Below, piece after piece: positions 42,919 to 52,890 of a stretch of DNA of 64,000 nt. Every line of letters begins with the position of its first letter. Position 1 is the stretch's first letter. Position numbers and translations under genes: made by a program. The stretch comes from Roseomonas sp. (lineage in GTDB: Bacteria > Pseudomonadota > Alphaproteobacteria > Acetobacterales > Acetobacteraceae): contig JADCGA010000011.1 of NCBI GenBank assembly GCA_020249265.1, positions 124,001 through 188,000 of the forward strand, read 5' to 3'. The notes below the pieces were generated by a model. The model saw only the letters and a program-made list of their open reading frames with translations. It ran no database searches and was not told the origin of the DNA.

Positions 42919-43248
42919 TCAACCAATCCCGTGGCGGCGAAGCTCAGTGCCGAGCTGCCCGGTGATGAAAAAGAAGAACATGCGGAAATCCGCAATCAGC
43001 GACCATAGCGGGTGGCGAAAAGTCGCCGGGCGGTTCTTTTCGATAAAGAAATGCCCAAGCCAGGCGGGACCATAGCCACAGACCAACGCCACCAGCAGCA
43101 GCCAGGAATTGCCTGAAATCAGCCCAAGCAAAAACAGCAAAAGCCCGGCACCCGTGCCGGCAAAATGCAAGGCGCGCGTCGTGGGTTTGGCGTGTTCCTT
43201 CAGGTAGTGTGGCCAGAATTCGGCAAAATTCTTGAAACCCTCGCTCAT
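42919..43248 (-). CDS. DUF962/Mpo1-like membrane protein
   Basis: 109 residues. FAEFWPHYLKEHAKPTTRALHFAGTG (N-terminal block, conserved His residues) and YGPAWLGHFFIEKNRPATF, with the H-F-x-E-K-N-x-P-A signature, identify the DUF962 family. Yeast Mpo1 is an Fe(II) dioxygenase of alpha-oxidation of 2-hydroxy fatty acids; bacterial roles are uncertain. About four membrane helices. Start overlaps the glnD stop by 4 bases. Confidence 0.88.
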   Translation of the reverse strand: MSEGFKNFAEFWPHYLKEHAKPTTRALHFAGTGAGLLLFLLGLISGNSWLLLVALVCGYGPAWLGHFFIEKNRPATFRHPLWSLIADFRMFFFFITGQLGTELRRHGIG

Positions 43249-46046
43249 CCCGCCGCTTTCACATCCAATTCGGGTGGCACAAGAGCCGCTTCCAGGGCGC
43301 CGCGCAATGAACCAAGCTTGCGTTCATTTTCAACCTTGAGCCCAAAAACATCCTTCACGTAAAACACATCAATCGCGCGCACCCCATAGGTGGTGATATG
43401 GGCTGACGCGATTTGCATGCCCTGGTCGCTCATGGCCGCGGTGACATCATGCAAAAGCCCAGGCCGGTCACGCCCATTCACTTCGATCACTGTATGCGTA
43501 TTGGAAGCGTGATTATCTATCACCACGCGCGGCGGCACGGTCACGGCGCGGAGCCTGGCTGGCTCACGCTTCAGCTTGCGGATTTCATCCTTGAGGCGAA
43601 GTCTCCCAGAAAGCGACTGTTCCACCAGCACCGAAAGCCGCGCCAGACGATGCGGCGCATCCAAAGGCCCGCCCTGATGATCCTGCACCCAGAAAGTATC
43701 CAAGGCCATGCCATCCGTCATGGTATGGATGCGCGCATCCACAATGCTCGCCCCCGCCACGGCCAAGGCGCCTGCGATTTTACTGAATAGCCCGGGATGG
43801 TCGGTGCAATAGACGGTCACTTCCGTCACCGCGCGATTTTCCAAAACGCGCGTATGGACCGTCAGCGGCGCCTTGGTCGCGCGCGCTTCCTGGATCATCG
43901 CCGCATGGCGCGCATGGCTTTCTGGATCGAAGGAAAGCCAATAGCCCGGGTAACCAAGGCCGAGGTAATGATCCACTTCAGTACGCGGATGGCCAGCCAG
44001 CAATTTCGCTGCCGCATCCTTGGCCCGCGCCACGCGCACATCGCGTTCCGGCACGGAAAGCCCGCCCGCCAGCACTTCCGCAACACGCCAGTAAAGTTCG
44101 CGGAGCAGCGTCGCCTTCCAGCCATTCCAAACCTTTGAACTGACCGCGCGCATATCGGCCACCGTCAACACCAGTAGCAGGCGCAGCCGTTCCGGGCTTT
44201 GCACAATCTCGGCAATGTCCAGGATGGTTTTGGGGTCTTCGATATCGCGGCGGAACGCGGTTTCGCTGATCAGCAAATGATGCAGCACCAGCCAGGAAAC
44301 TGTCTCGGTCTCCTCAGGCGTCAGGCCAAGGGCAGGGCAGATATGCAGCGCCAATTCCGCACCCAATTCCGAATGATCACCGCCGCGCCCCTTGGCGGCA
44401 TCATGCAGCAGCATCGCAACATAAAGCGCGCGGCGGGATTGCACCTGGCCGATCAATTCACTCGCGACAGGGGCAATCTCCGTGAGTTCACCGCGTTCCA
44501 TCGCGCCCAGAACACCAATCGCCTCGATCGTGTGCTCATCCACCGTAAACACGTGATAGGTGTCGAACTGCATCAGCCCGACCACACGCTGCCAATCGGG
44601 CAAAAGCGCCGCGATCAACCCGGCTTCGTTCAGCATGCGCATCCAGATATGCGGATCCTTGCCTGACAGTATATCCAGGAATTCCGCACTCGCCGCCGGG
44701 TCCCCGCGCAAGCGTGCGAGTTGCCGCGCATGACGAATAATGGCGCGGAAGGCGAGCGGGTGGATATCCAAGCCGCGATCCCGCGCCAGCCGAAAGATGC
44801 GCAGCATCAACACAGGTTCAACCGTGAAATCAAAGCCCGGTGCGGCAATGATCTTGCCATCCGCCAACGCAAATCCCGCTTCGGTCAAGGCTTTGTCTGG
44901 CGCGGGGAGCACGGCGGGGCGGCCAAGTGCAGCGCGCATGATGGCCGGTTCCAGAATGCGCGTGAAGCGCGCCACATCACGCACAGTCAGGAAGAAATGC
45001 TTCATGAAGCGTTCAACGCCATGCTGAAGCCCGCGCCGCGTATAGCCCATGCGGGCACCGACCACCGGCTGCAAGTCAAACGTCAGGCGTTCTTCCGCGC
45101 GGCCCGTGACAAGGTGCAAGTGAAAGCGCACCGTCCACAGAAAATCCCAGGCACGGCGAATGGCGCGCGCCTCACTTGCTGTCAGAAGCCCGCCGCCGGG
45201 GCTATGGGGGCCGACCAATTCCGGCATGCGCTGCACATTGAAGGCATAGCGCGCCAGCCAATAAAGCGTTTGCAGATCGCGCAGCGCACCGCGCCCTTCC
45301 TTCACATGGGGTTCAACCACGTAAGGGCTATCGCCATAGCGCCGATGGCGCTTCTGCTTTTCGGCGAGCTTTGCTTCAAGAAAGGGTTTTAGCCCGATGC
45401 GCGCGCGGGCGGCGCGAAATGCCTCATCAAAGCGCGTGAAAATGGAAGGATCGCCCGCAACCAACCGCGCATCCAAAAGCGCCGTCATCACCGTGGCGTC
45501 GTTCTTGGCTTCCTGCAGACATTCGCTGCGGGACCTGGTGGCATGCCCAACCTTCAGCCCCATATCCCAGAGCAGATAGAGCATGAATTCAACTGCCTTC
45601 CTGCCCTTGGCCCCCATGCTGCTATCGGTCAGGAAAAGCAGATCAATATCGGAAAATGGCGCCAGCACACCGCGGCCATAACCACCTGTCGCGACCAGGG
45701 CATGGGATTTCTCGCCACGATCAGGCGGGTGCATCGCTTCGGTATAGCGGTGAATGCCAAACATCAGCGTATCGGTCAGCGCCGCCAGCCAGCGCGCGGC
45801 GGCAAGGCCGGATAATTCACGCGCCTCAAAAGCCTGCTGCACACGGCCCTGGATGCGGCCCAAATGCCGCCGCAGCAGCGCCAGCGCCGCGTCGCGCGAT
45901 ATCGGCTGGCCAGCCGGCAGCAATTCCGCCAGCAGATCGGCCAGCAGCAAAGGCTGTTCCGCCGCCGGGACATGGCCATTCGGCCCACGACGCGGCGGAG
46001 GCTCAGTAAGGGCAGTGGTGTTTTCCGATAGACTCATCACTGTCAC
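43245..46046 (-). CDS. glnD: Bifunctional [protein-PII] uridylyltransferase/uridylyl-removing enzyme GlnD
   Basis: Primary glutamine sensor that uridylylates PII proteins. 933 residues. Nucleotidyltransferase domain with GGYGRGVLAPFSDIDLLFL (residues 121-139, metal Asp133 and Asp135); HD domain with MLLHDAAKGRGGDHSELG near residue 555; two C-terminal ACT domains (VTVYCTDHPGLFSKIAGAL and VIEVNGRDRPGLLHDVTAA). Starts with GTG at 46046 (GTGA overlap with the mutS stop) or ATG at 46037; neither has a strong Shine-Dalgarno. Downstream of mutS and coupled to the Mpo1-like gene. Confidence 0.95.
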   Translation of the reverse strand: MTVMSLSENTTALTEPPPRRGPNGHVPAAEQPLLLADLLAELLPAGQPISRDAALALLRRHLGRIQGRVQQAFEARELSGLAAARWLAALTDTLMFGIHRYTEAMHPPDRGEKSHALVATGGYGRGVLAPFSDIDLLFLTDSSMGAKGRKAVEFMLYLLWDMGLKVGHATRSRSECLQEAKNDATVMTALLDARLVAGDPSIFTRFDEAFRAARARIGLKPFLEAKLAEKQKRHRRYGDSPYVVEPHVKEGRGALRDLQTLYWLARYAFNVQRMPELVGPHSPGGGLLTASEARAIRRAWDFLWTVRFHLHLVTGRAEERLTFDLQPVVGARMGYTRRGLQHGVERFMKHFFLTVRDVARFTRILEPAIMRAALGRPAVLPAPDKALTEAGFALADGKIIAAPGFDFTVEPVLMLRIFRLARDRGLDIHPLAFRAIIRHARQLARLRGDPAASAEFLDILSGKDPHIWMRMLNEAGLIAALLPDWQRVVGLMQFDTYHVFTVDEHTIEAIGVLGAMERGELTEIAPVASELIGQVQSRRALYVAMLLHDAAKGRGGDHSELGAELALHICPALGLTPEETETVSWLVLHHLLISETAFRRDIEDPKTILDIAEIVQSPERLRLLLVLTVADMRAVSSKVWNGWKATLLRELYWRVAEVLAGGLSVPERDVRVARAKDAAAKLLAGHPRTEVDHYLGLGYPGYWLSFDPESHARHAAMIQEARATKAPLTVHTRVLENRAVTEVTVYCTDHPGLFSKIAGALAVAGASIVDARIHTMTDGMALDTFWVQDHQGGPLDAPHRLARLSVLVEQSLSGRLRLKDEIRKLKREPARLRAVTVPPRVVIDNHASNTHTVIEVNGRDRPGLLHDVTAAMSDQGMQIASAHITTYGVRAIDVFYVKDVFGLKVENERKLGSLRGALEAALVPPELDVKAAG

Positions 46047-48700
46047 ACTATCGCGTCCGGCGGCTCTGCGACAGTCTCCAAAAGCGATTTAACGCGGTAG
46101 AGAAACTCCTGCGCTTCTCGCGGACTGAGTGTATCAGGATCGAGCCCTGCAAGCGCTTCCAGCGCCGGATGGGAAGGTGGCGCGGCGGGGCCAGGGCGCG
46201 TGAAAAGCGGCAATTCGTCAGACATGGGGTCAAGCCCCTTGGCGCGGGCTTCGAGGGAGCCGAGCACAGCCTCTGCACGCCGCAGCACTTCACGCGGCAC
46301 GCCGGCAAGCTTCGCTACATGCAGGCCCCAGGATTTCTCGGCGGCACCGGGGCCGACGCTGTGGCGGAAAATCACCTGCCCGCGCCATTCGCGCACCTGC
46401 ATGGTGGCCAGCGCCAGCTCCGGCAACTTCGCAGCAAGCGACGTCAATTCATGGAAATGCGTGGCGAAGATGGTGCGGCAGCGGATGCGGTCGTGCAGAG
46501 CTTCCAGCACTGACCATGCGATAGCCAGCCCATCCCAGGTGGCTGTGCCGCGCCCGACCTCATCCAAGACCACCAGGGATTGCGCGCTGGCCAGGTTCAA
46601 TATCGCCGCCGTTTCGGCCATTTCGACCATGAAGGTGGAACGCCCGCCGGCAATGTCATCCGCCGCGCCAACGCGGGAAAACAGCCGATCCACCAAGCCA
46701 AGCCGCGCGGCTTCCGCAGGCAGGAAAAGCCCGGCCTGGGCCAGGATCACAAACAGCGCGTTTTGCCTCAAATAGGTGGATTTACCGGCCATATTCGGCC
46801 CGGTGAGCAAGCAAAGCCGCTGCCCCGCTGATAGATCGCAATCATTGGGCACAAAGGCCGGGCCGCGGGCGCGGGCAAGGGCGGCTTCCACCACCGGATG
46901 CCGCCCGGCCTTGATGGTGAAATCTGGCCTTTCGGTCATTTCCGGCCGGCACCAGCCGCCACCCGCGGCCAATTCCGCGCCCGCCGCATGCACATCCAAT
47001 TCCGCCATCGCGGCAGCAGCCGCGGCGATGCCAGGTGCGGCATTCAGGCAAAGCCGGCGCAGATGCTGCGCGACCATGCGTTCCCGCCGCGCTGCCTGAT
47101 CGCCCGCTTCCGCCACCTTGCGGTCCAATTCGGCTAATGCGGCGCAGGTGAAGCGCATGGCATTCGACATGGTTTGGCGATGGATCGGGCTATGCGGACC
47201 TTCGGGGATGGCGGCGCGCAGCAATTTCTCGCCGGCGGCCAAGGGCATTTCCGCGAGAAAGCCGAATTGCTGATGGTGGCGAATGCGCAAGGCCGCCACG
47301 CCCCAAGCCTGCGCCAAATCCAATTGCAAGGCGGCAATGGCATCCCGCCCACCATCACGCAGCCGCCTTAGCGCATCCAATTCGCCGTCATAGCCCGCGG
47401 CAATCAGCCCGCCATCTTCCAGCCGTGCCGGCAGGTTTTCGGCCAAGGCGCGCTGCAATTCCGCCTGTGGTGAGGCTTCCGGCACCAGCGCGCTGCGCGC
47501 TGCTTCAATCAAGGCGGGTTGCAGGCCGCCGGCGGCATCAAGCGCTGCGGCCATGGCTTCGGCCCGCGCCAGCCCATCGCGAATCGCAGCCAAATCGCGC
47601 GGCGCAAAACGATCGAGCGATAGCCGCGCCAAGGCCCGCGCCATATCGGGCGAGCCCTTCAACGCAGCCCTTAACGCCGCCCGTTCAGAGGGTGCCGCGA
47701 GCATCCACCCCACCGCCTCATGCCGCGCCAGAATGGATGCGGCTTCCGCAAGCGGAGAGGCAAGCCGCGCGGCCAATTCCCGCGCCCCGGCGGCGGTCAC
47801 GGTACGGTCCACGGCGGCGAGCAGGGAATGCCGCGCCTCCCCCCTTTCGCTTTTCAGGATTTCCAGGGATCGGCGTGTGGCGGCATCCATCTGCAACAAG
47901 CCGCGCCCACCCATGGGGCTGGGGGGTGCCAGGCGCGGCAGGGCGCCCGCCTGGGTTGCCCGTACATAATCAACCGCCATGGCGGCGGCGGCCATTTCTT
48001 CCGCGCTGAAACTGCCAAACCCATCCAGGGTTGAAACATCAAAAGCCTCGGTGAGGCGTCGCGGGGCATCGCGTGGCGGGTCAGCCGGCGTGATGCGCGC
48101 TGCCACTTCGCCTTCAAAAACCCCTTCCGGGGCCAGGATTTCGGCTGGTTCCAGCCGCGCAAGCAAGGCCTGGACTTCACCGCGTGGCAGGGTTTCCGTG
48201 CCGAAGGCGCCGGTGGAGACATCAAGCCAGGCGGCGCCGATCCGATCTTCCAGCGGCGCTAGCGCCAAAAGCCAGGCAGGGCGCGCGGCTTCCAGCAGGG
48301 TTTCTTCCGTGACCGTGCCAGCCGTCACCAGCCGCGTGATATCGCGCCTGATGGTCGGCGCCTTGCGCGCCTTGGCCTGTTCAGGCGTTTCCATCTGATC
48401 GCAAATGGCGACGCGAAAACCCTGGCGGATCAGCCGCGCCAGATAGCTTTCATGCGCATGGGCCGGCACGCCGCACATCGCGATTTTCTGGCCGCGATGC
48501 TCCCCCCTGAAAGACAGCGCAATGTCTAGCGCCGCGGCGGCGGCTTCGGCATCGGCGAAGAACAGCTCATAGAAATCCCCCATGCGGAAAAACACCAGCG
48601 CATCCGGATGCGCGGCCTTGGCGATGAACCATTGCGCCATGGCTGGCGTGGCGCCGCTGGCATCAGGAATCGGGCCTGAGGGGGCTTGGGCGGGGGGCAT
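46043..48700 (-). CDS. mutS: DNA mismatch repair protein MutS
   Basis: 885 residues from MPPAQAPSG. The mismatch-recognition domain has ALVFFRMGDFYELFF (F-Y-E wedge motif); the ATPase domain has the Walker A motif LTGPNMAGKSTYLRQ and Walker B SLVVLDEVGRGTATWDG, plus FATHFHELTSL. ATP-dependent sliding clamp that recognises mispairs and recruits MutL. In-frame sequence above 48700 lacks family similarity. Divergent from an ABC binding-protein gene with 110 bases between. Its stop overlaps the glnD start. Confidence 0.96.
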   Translation of the reverse strand: MPPAQAPSGPIPDASGATPAMAQWFIAKAAHPDALVFFRMGDFYELFFADAEAAAAALDIALSFRGEHRGQKIAMCGVPAHAHESYLARLIRQGFRVAICDQMETPEQAKARKAPTIRRDITRLVTAGTVTEETLLEAARPAWLLALAPLEDRIGAAWLDVSTGAFGTETLPRGEVQALLARLEPAEILAPEGVFEGEVAARITPADPPRDAPRRLTEAFDVSTLDGFGSFSAEEMAAAAMAVDYVRATQAGALPRLAPPSPMGGRGLLQMDAATRRSLEILKSERGEARHSLLAAVDRTVTAAGARELAARLASPLAEAASILARHEAVGWMLAAPSERAALRAALKGSPDMARALARLSLDRFAPRDLAAIRDGLARAEAMAAALDAAGGLQPALIEAARSALVPEASPQAELQRALAENLPARLEDGGLIAAGYDGELDALRRLRDGGRDAIAALQLDLAQAWGVAALRIRHHQQFGFLAEMPLAAGEKLLRAAIPEGPHSPIHRQTMSNAMRFTCAALAELDRKVAEAGDQAARRERMVAQHLRRLCLNAAPGIAAAAAAMAELDVHAAGAELAAGGGWCRPEMTERPDFTIKAGRHPVVEAALARARGPAFVPNDCDLSAGQRLCLLTGPNMAGKSTYLRQNALFVILAQAGLFLPAEAARLGLVDRLFSRVGAADDIAGGRSTFMVEMAETAAILNLASAQSLVVLDEVGRGTATWDGLAIAWSVLEALHDRIRCRTIFATHFHELTSLAAKLPELALATMQVREWRGQVIFRHSVGPGAAEKSWGLHVAKLAGVPREVLRRAEAVLGSLEARAKGLDPMSDELPLFTRPGPAAPPSHPALEALAGLDPDTLSPREAQEFLYRVKSLLETVAEPPDAIV

Positions 48701-48810
48701 GGCTGCACAGGATACAGGTGGGGCGCGCCCAAGCCAAACCTTGGACTGGCGCATTGGCGCCGAAGGTTCCAAACTACGTGCAATAAGAACCAACCAGGGA
48801 GGAGGTTCCC

Positions 48811-50400
48811 ATGACAGCAACCAATTTCAGCCGCAGGTCCGTCCTGGCGATGGGGGCGGCGGCAGCACTCCCCGCGCCATCACTCGCGCAGGATATGCGT
48901 GCGCAAACGCTCCGCTTCGTGCCGCAGGCCAATCTAAGCGTACTTGACCCGGTATTCACCACCGCAACTGTCACCGGCAATCACGGCTGGCATGTGTTTG
49001 ATACGCTTTATGGCGTGGATGCCGAATTGAAGGCCAAGCCGCAAATGGCCGAAGGGGCGGAAGTTTTGGATGACGGCAAGCGTTGGCGCATCACGCTGCG
49101 CGCGGGCCTGCGTTTCCATGATGGGGAGCCCGTGCGCGCGCGCGATTGTATCGCCAGCCTGAAGCGCTGGTGCGCGCGTGAGCCCTTCGGCCAATTGCTG
49201 ATACGCCAGGTGGATGAATGGCGCGCGGTGGATGATCGCACCATCGAAATCCGCCTGAAGCGCGCCTTCCCGCTTTTGCTGGATGCGCTGGCCAAGCCCG
49301 ATTCCGCCGTGCCCTTTATCATGCCAGAACGCCTGGCCGAGACCGATCCCAATCGCGGTGTGACGGAGATGATCGGTTCCGGCCCCTATCGCTTCATCGC
49401 CGGCGAATATAATTCGGGCAGCCGCGTGGTGTATGAGAAGTTTGATGCCTATCAGCCACGCCAGGAAGCGCCTTCCTGGACATCAGGCGCGAAGATCGCG
49501 CATTTCCGGCGCATTGAATGGCATATCCTGCCAGACCCGGCGACAGCGGCGGCCGCTTTGCAAAATGGCGAAGTGGATTGGTGGGAAAGACCGCATCCGG
49601 ATTTGCAGCCGCTGCTGGCCCGCGCGCGCGATGTGCGGCGTGAGGTGTCAGACACGGGCGGGCGGATGGCCGTGCTGCGCATGAATAACCTGCACCCGCC
49701 CTTTGATGATGTGCGCATCCGCCGTGCCATCCGGCTTTCGGTTTTGCAGGAAGATTACATGCGCGCATCGCGCGGGGATGACCGCACGGATTGGGATCTC
49801 TGCCGCAGCCTTTGGCCGCGCGAAACCCCGTATTATGAGGATTTGGGGGAGGCGATGATGCCGGGCGATCTGGACCGCGCGCGCGCCGCTTTGCGTGAAG
49901 CGGGCTATGCCAATCAGCGGGTTGTTGTCATTAATCCCACTGACTTTCCGGATATCGGCCCGCTGGGACAAGTGACCGCGGATAGGCTGAAGCGGATTGG
50001 GATGAATATAGAACTGGCCGAAAGCGATTGGGGCACTGTTGTACAGCGCCGCAGCAATCGGGAGACGGTGGACCGCGGTGGCTGGTCCATCCTGCACACC
50101 ACAGGCGGTGCCACGGCCTGGGCCAATCCTGCCGTATCCTTCCTGGTGCGCGGCCAGGGTGCGGGCGGCTGGTTTGGCTGGTGGAAAAGTGATGAGGCGG
50201 AGGCTTTGGCCGAAGCCTGGCTTTTCGCGCCCAATGAGGCCGAGCAGAAAAGCCTTGCCTCCAGGCTGGGGCGCTTGGCTTTGGATGAGGCGGCCTTCAT
50301 CCCACTTGGGCAATTCAGGATACGCACCGCCTTCCGGCGCAATATCACCGGGATTTTGCAGGGCTCATCGCCCTATCCATGGAATGTCCGGCGGGTCTGA
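48811..50400 (+). CDS. ABC transporter substrate-binding protein, family 5 (peptide/nickel type)
   Basis: 529 residues. Twin-arginine style signal (SRRSVLAMGAAAALPAPSLA) and SBP_bac_5 blocks: LDPVFTTATVTGNHGWHVFDTL, WRITLRAGLRFHDGEPVRARD and DVRIRRAIRLSVLQEDYM, quoted in part. Periplasmic, orphan: no permease or ATPase adjacent. Strong GGGAGGAGG upstream of the ATG at 48811. Diverged from the other family 5 protein at 19437. Confidence 0.92.
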   Translation: MTATNFSRRSVLAMGAAAALPAPSLAQDMRAQTLRFVPQANLSVLDPVFTTATVTGNHGWHVFDTLYGVDAELKAKPQMAEGAEVLDDGKRWRITLRAGLRFHDGEPVRARDCIASLKRWCAREPFGQLLIRQVDEWRAVDDRTIEIRLKRAFPLLLDALAKPDSAVPFIMPERLAETDPNRGVTEMIGSGPYRFIAGEYNSGSRVVYEKFDAYQPRQEAPSWTSGAKIAHFRRIEWHILPDPATAAAALQNGEVDWWERPHPDLQPLLARARDVRREVSDTGGRMAVLRMNNLHPPFDDVRIRRAIRLSVLQEDYMRASRGDDRTDWDLCRSLWPRETPYYEDLGEAMMPGDLDRARAALREAGYANQRVVVINPTDFPDIGPLGQVTADRLKRIGMNIELAESDWGTVVQRRSNRETVDRGGWSILHTTGGATAWANPAVSFLVRGQGAGGWFGWWKSDEAEALAEAWLFAPNEAEQKSLASRLGRLALDEAAFIPLGQFRIRTAFRRNITGILQGSSPYPWNVRRV

Positions 50401-50416
50401 GGGCGCGAATTGCTGC

Positions 50417-50442
50417 GCCTGCGAAGCTGGGGCCTCGCAGGC
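50417..50442 (+). terminator. Hairpin downstream of the binding-protein gene
   Basis: Perfect 8-base arms GCCTGCGA (50417-50424) and TCGCAGGC (50435-50442) with a 10-base loop, beginning 17 bases after the stop. No T tract follows, so it may be a 3'-end stabiliser or a Rho-type end rather than an intrinsic terminator. Confidence 0.4.
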
Positions 50443-50491
50443 CAGCGCACAAAGCGGCATGATGGGGCTGGTTTGAGGAGTGGTGACTAGG

Positions 50492-52795
50492 ATGGATGAC
50501 GCGAAGAAAACGCCGGTTGAGGATACGCGCACGGCGCGCGTCACCGCCGAGGAAGCGCTGGCAATGCACCGGGAAGGGCGGCCAGGCAAGCTTGAAATCC
50601 GCCTGACCAAGCCCTTGATCACGGCGCGGGATTTGAGCCTGGCCTATTCGCCAGGGGTGGCGGAACCCTGCCTGCATATCCATCGGGACCCGAGCCTTGC
50701 CTATGATTACACAGCCAAGGGCAATTTCGTCGCCGTGATTTCCAATGGTACGGCGGTGCTGGGGCTTGGCAATTTGGGCGCGCTGGCGTCGAAGCCCGTG
50801 ATGGAAGGCAAGGCGGCGCTATTCAAGCGCTTTGCCGATGTGGATTCGATGGATCTTTGTGTTGATACCGAAGACCCGGACGCTTTCATCAATGCCGTGC
50901 GCTATCTGGGCCCGACTTTTGGTGGCATCAATCTGGAAGATATCAAGGCGCCGGAATGCTTCGTCATTGAACAGCGCTTGCGCGAATTGATGGATATTCC
51001 GGTATTTCATGATGATCAGCATGGCACAGCCATTGTCGCCGCCGCCGGCTTGATCAATGCCTGCCATTTGACCGGGCGCGATTTGAAGACGACGAAGCTT
51101 GTCATCAATGGTGCGGGTGCGGCTTCCATCGCCTGTGCCGAGTTGGTGAAGGCGATGGGCATGCGGCCCGAAAACGTGATCCTATGCGACACCAAGGGCG
51201 TGATTTGGCGTGGTCGTCAGGAAGGCATGAATCAGTGGAAATCCGCCCATGCGGTGACCACTTCCGCGCGCACGCTCACGCAAGCCTTGGATGGTGCGGA
51301 TGTTTTCTTCGGCCTTTCGGTGAAGGGCGCGCTGACGCCCGAGATGATCAGGGCCATGGCGCCGAAGCCGATCATTTTCGCCATGGCCAATCCCGATCCT
51401 GAAATTACGCCGGATGAGGCGCGCGCCGCGCGGCCCGATTGCATCATCGCAACCGGGCGTTCAGATTACCCGAACCAGGTCAATAATGTTCTGGGCTTTC
51501 CCTTCATTTTCCGTGGTGCGCTTGATGTGCGCGCTTCCACCATTAATGACGCGATGAAAATCGCCGCCGCTGAATCCTTGGCCATGTTGGCGCGCGAAGA
51601 TGTGCCGGAAGAAGTCTCTGGCGCGGGGGCGGGCAAGGCGCTGCGCTTTGGGCCGGAATACATCATCCCCAATGCTTTTGATCCTCGGTTGATTTCACGG
51701 GTTTCGCCCGCTGTTGCCAAGGCGGCGATGGATAGTGGCGTGGCGCGCAAGCCCTTGGCGGATTTGCAACGTTATGCGCGGGATTTGGCGAATAGGCTGG
51801 ATGCCACCGTGGGCGCCTTGGAAGCCATTGCCGAGAGCGTCCGGCAGAACCCGAAGCGCGTGGTTTTCGCCGAGGGCGAAGAAGAAAAGGTGATCCGCGC
51901 CGCCATTGGCTTCCGCAATGCGGGCTACGGCACGCCCATCCTGGTTGGGCGCGAAGATCGTATCACTGCCGTCGCCAATGCCATCGGCATTCCCTTGCCC
52001 GATGGCATTGAAATCCAGAATGCTCGGCTTTCGGATTCTACGCGGCGCTACGCAGAATTTTTATATGAAAAGCGCCAACGTGATGGCTTTTTGCAGCGCG
52101 ATTGCCAGCGCCTGGTCAATCAGGATCGCAATGTCTTTGCCGCCTGCATGGTCGCAACCGGTGAGGCGGATGCGGTGGTGACCGGCACCACGCGTTCCTA
52201 TTCCGCCGCGCTTGAGGGCATCAGCATGGCGATAGACCCGGTGCCAGGGCGCGTGGCTTTTGGTGTTTCCATCATCATTTCGCGGCAAGCCGGCACGGTG
52301 CTGGTGGCCGATACCGCCATTCATGAAAGACCGGATGCGGCCACACTCGCCGGTATTGCGCGCGGTTCGGCAGCCGCCGCGCGGCGTTTGGGGATGGAAC
52401 CGCGCGTGGCGTTTCTTTCCTTCTCAACCTTCGGCGATCCGCGCGGCACCATCCCGGGCAGCATTCGTGAAGCGGTGAAGCTGCTGGCTGAACGCGGCGC
52501 GGATTTTGAATTCGATGGCGAAATGGCCGCCGATGTGGCGCTGGACCCGAAGCTGCGCGCTTCGCTCTATCCCTTCTGCCGCCTGAGTGGCCCGGCGAAT
52601 GTGCTGATCATGCCTGGCATTCACGCGGCGCATATCCTGACGCGCGCTGTGCCGCAATTGACCAGCAGCACGGTAATTGGGCCCTTGCTGACCGGGCTTT
52701 CGCATTCCGCGCAAATCGTGCCGATGCAGGCGGGCGTCAATCAGATTGTGGATGTGGCGTGCCTTGCCGCGCATGCCGCCGTGACGCGCGGATAG
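50492..52795 (+). CDS. maeB: Malic enzyme with C-terminal phosphotransacetylase-like domain (MaeB type), complete
   Basis: 767 residues. Malic domain: [11 protein letters not shown] (Tyr52), [31 protein letters not shown] (Lys) and [14 protein letters not shown]. Dinucleotide site: [19 protein letters not shown]-like domain from about residue 450 ([19 protein letters not shown]) with [14 protein letters not shown] and [14 protein letters not shown]. Makes pyruvate and NAD(P)H from malate. The ATG at 50492 is favoured; GTG codons at 50480 and 50483 are in frame nearer the GAGGAG. The partial gene at 1-1798 is a paralogue sharing most motifs but differing widely between them. Confidence 0.94.
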   Translation: MDDAKKTPVEDTRTARVTAEEALAMHREGRPGKLEIRLTKPLITARDLSLAYSPGVAEPCLHIHRDPSLAYDYTAKGNFVAVISNGTAVLGLGNLGALASKPVMEGKAALFKRFADVDSMDLCVDTEDPDAFINAVRYLGPTFGGINLEDIKAPECFVIEQRLRELMDIPVFHDDQHGTAIVAAAGLINACHLTGRDLKTTKLVINGAGAASIACAELVKAMGMRPENVILCDTKGVIWRGRQEGMNQWKSAHAVTTSARTLTQALDGADVFFGLSVKGALTPEMIRAMAPKPIIFAMANPDPEITPDEARAARPDCIIATGRSDYPNQVNNVLGFPFIFRGALDVRASTINDAMKIAAAESLAMLAREDVPEEVSGAGAGKALRFGPEYIIPNAFDPRLISRVSPAVAKAAMDSGVARKPLADLQRYARDLANRLDATVGALEAIAESVRQNPKRVVFAEGEEEKVIRAAIGFRNAGYGTPILVGREDRITAVANAIGIPLPDGIEIQNARLSDSTRRYAEFLYEKRQRDGFLQRDCQRLVNQDRNVFAACMVATGEADAVVTGTTRSYSAALEGISMAIDPVPGRVAFGVSIIISRQAGTVLVADTAIHERPDAATLAGIARGSAAAARRLGMEPRVAFLSFSTFGDPRGTIPGSIREAVKLLAERGADFEFDGEMAADVALDPKLRASLYPFCRLSGPANVLIMPGIHAAHILTRAVPQLTSSTVIGPLLTGLSHSAQIVPMQAGVNQIVDVACLAAHAAVTRG

Positions 52796-52890
52796 GGGTG
52801 CCTTCGCTTTTTTCTTGACCTTGGCCCGGATTCGGGCAGCCTTTCCCTGAACCTGTGGCGAAAAGACCGCAGACTTATGGGAGAAAGCCA

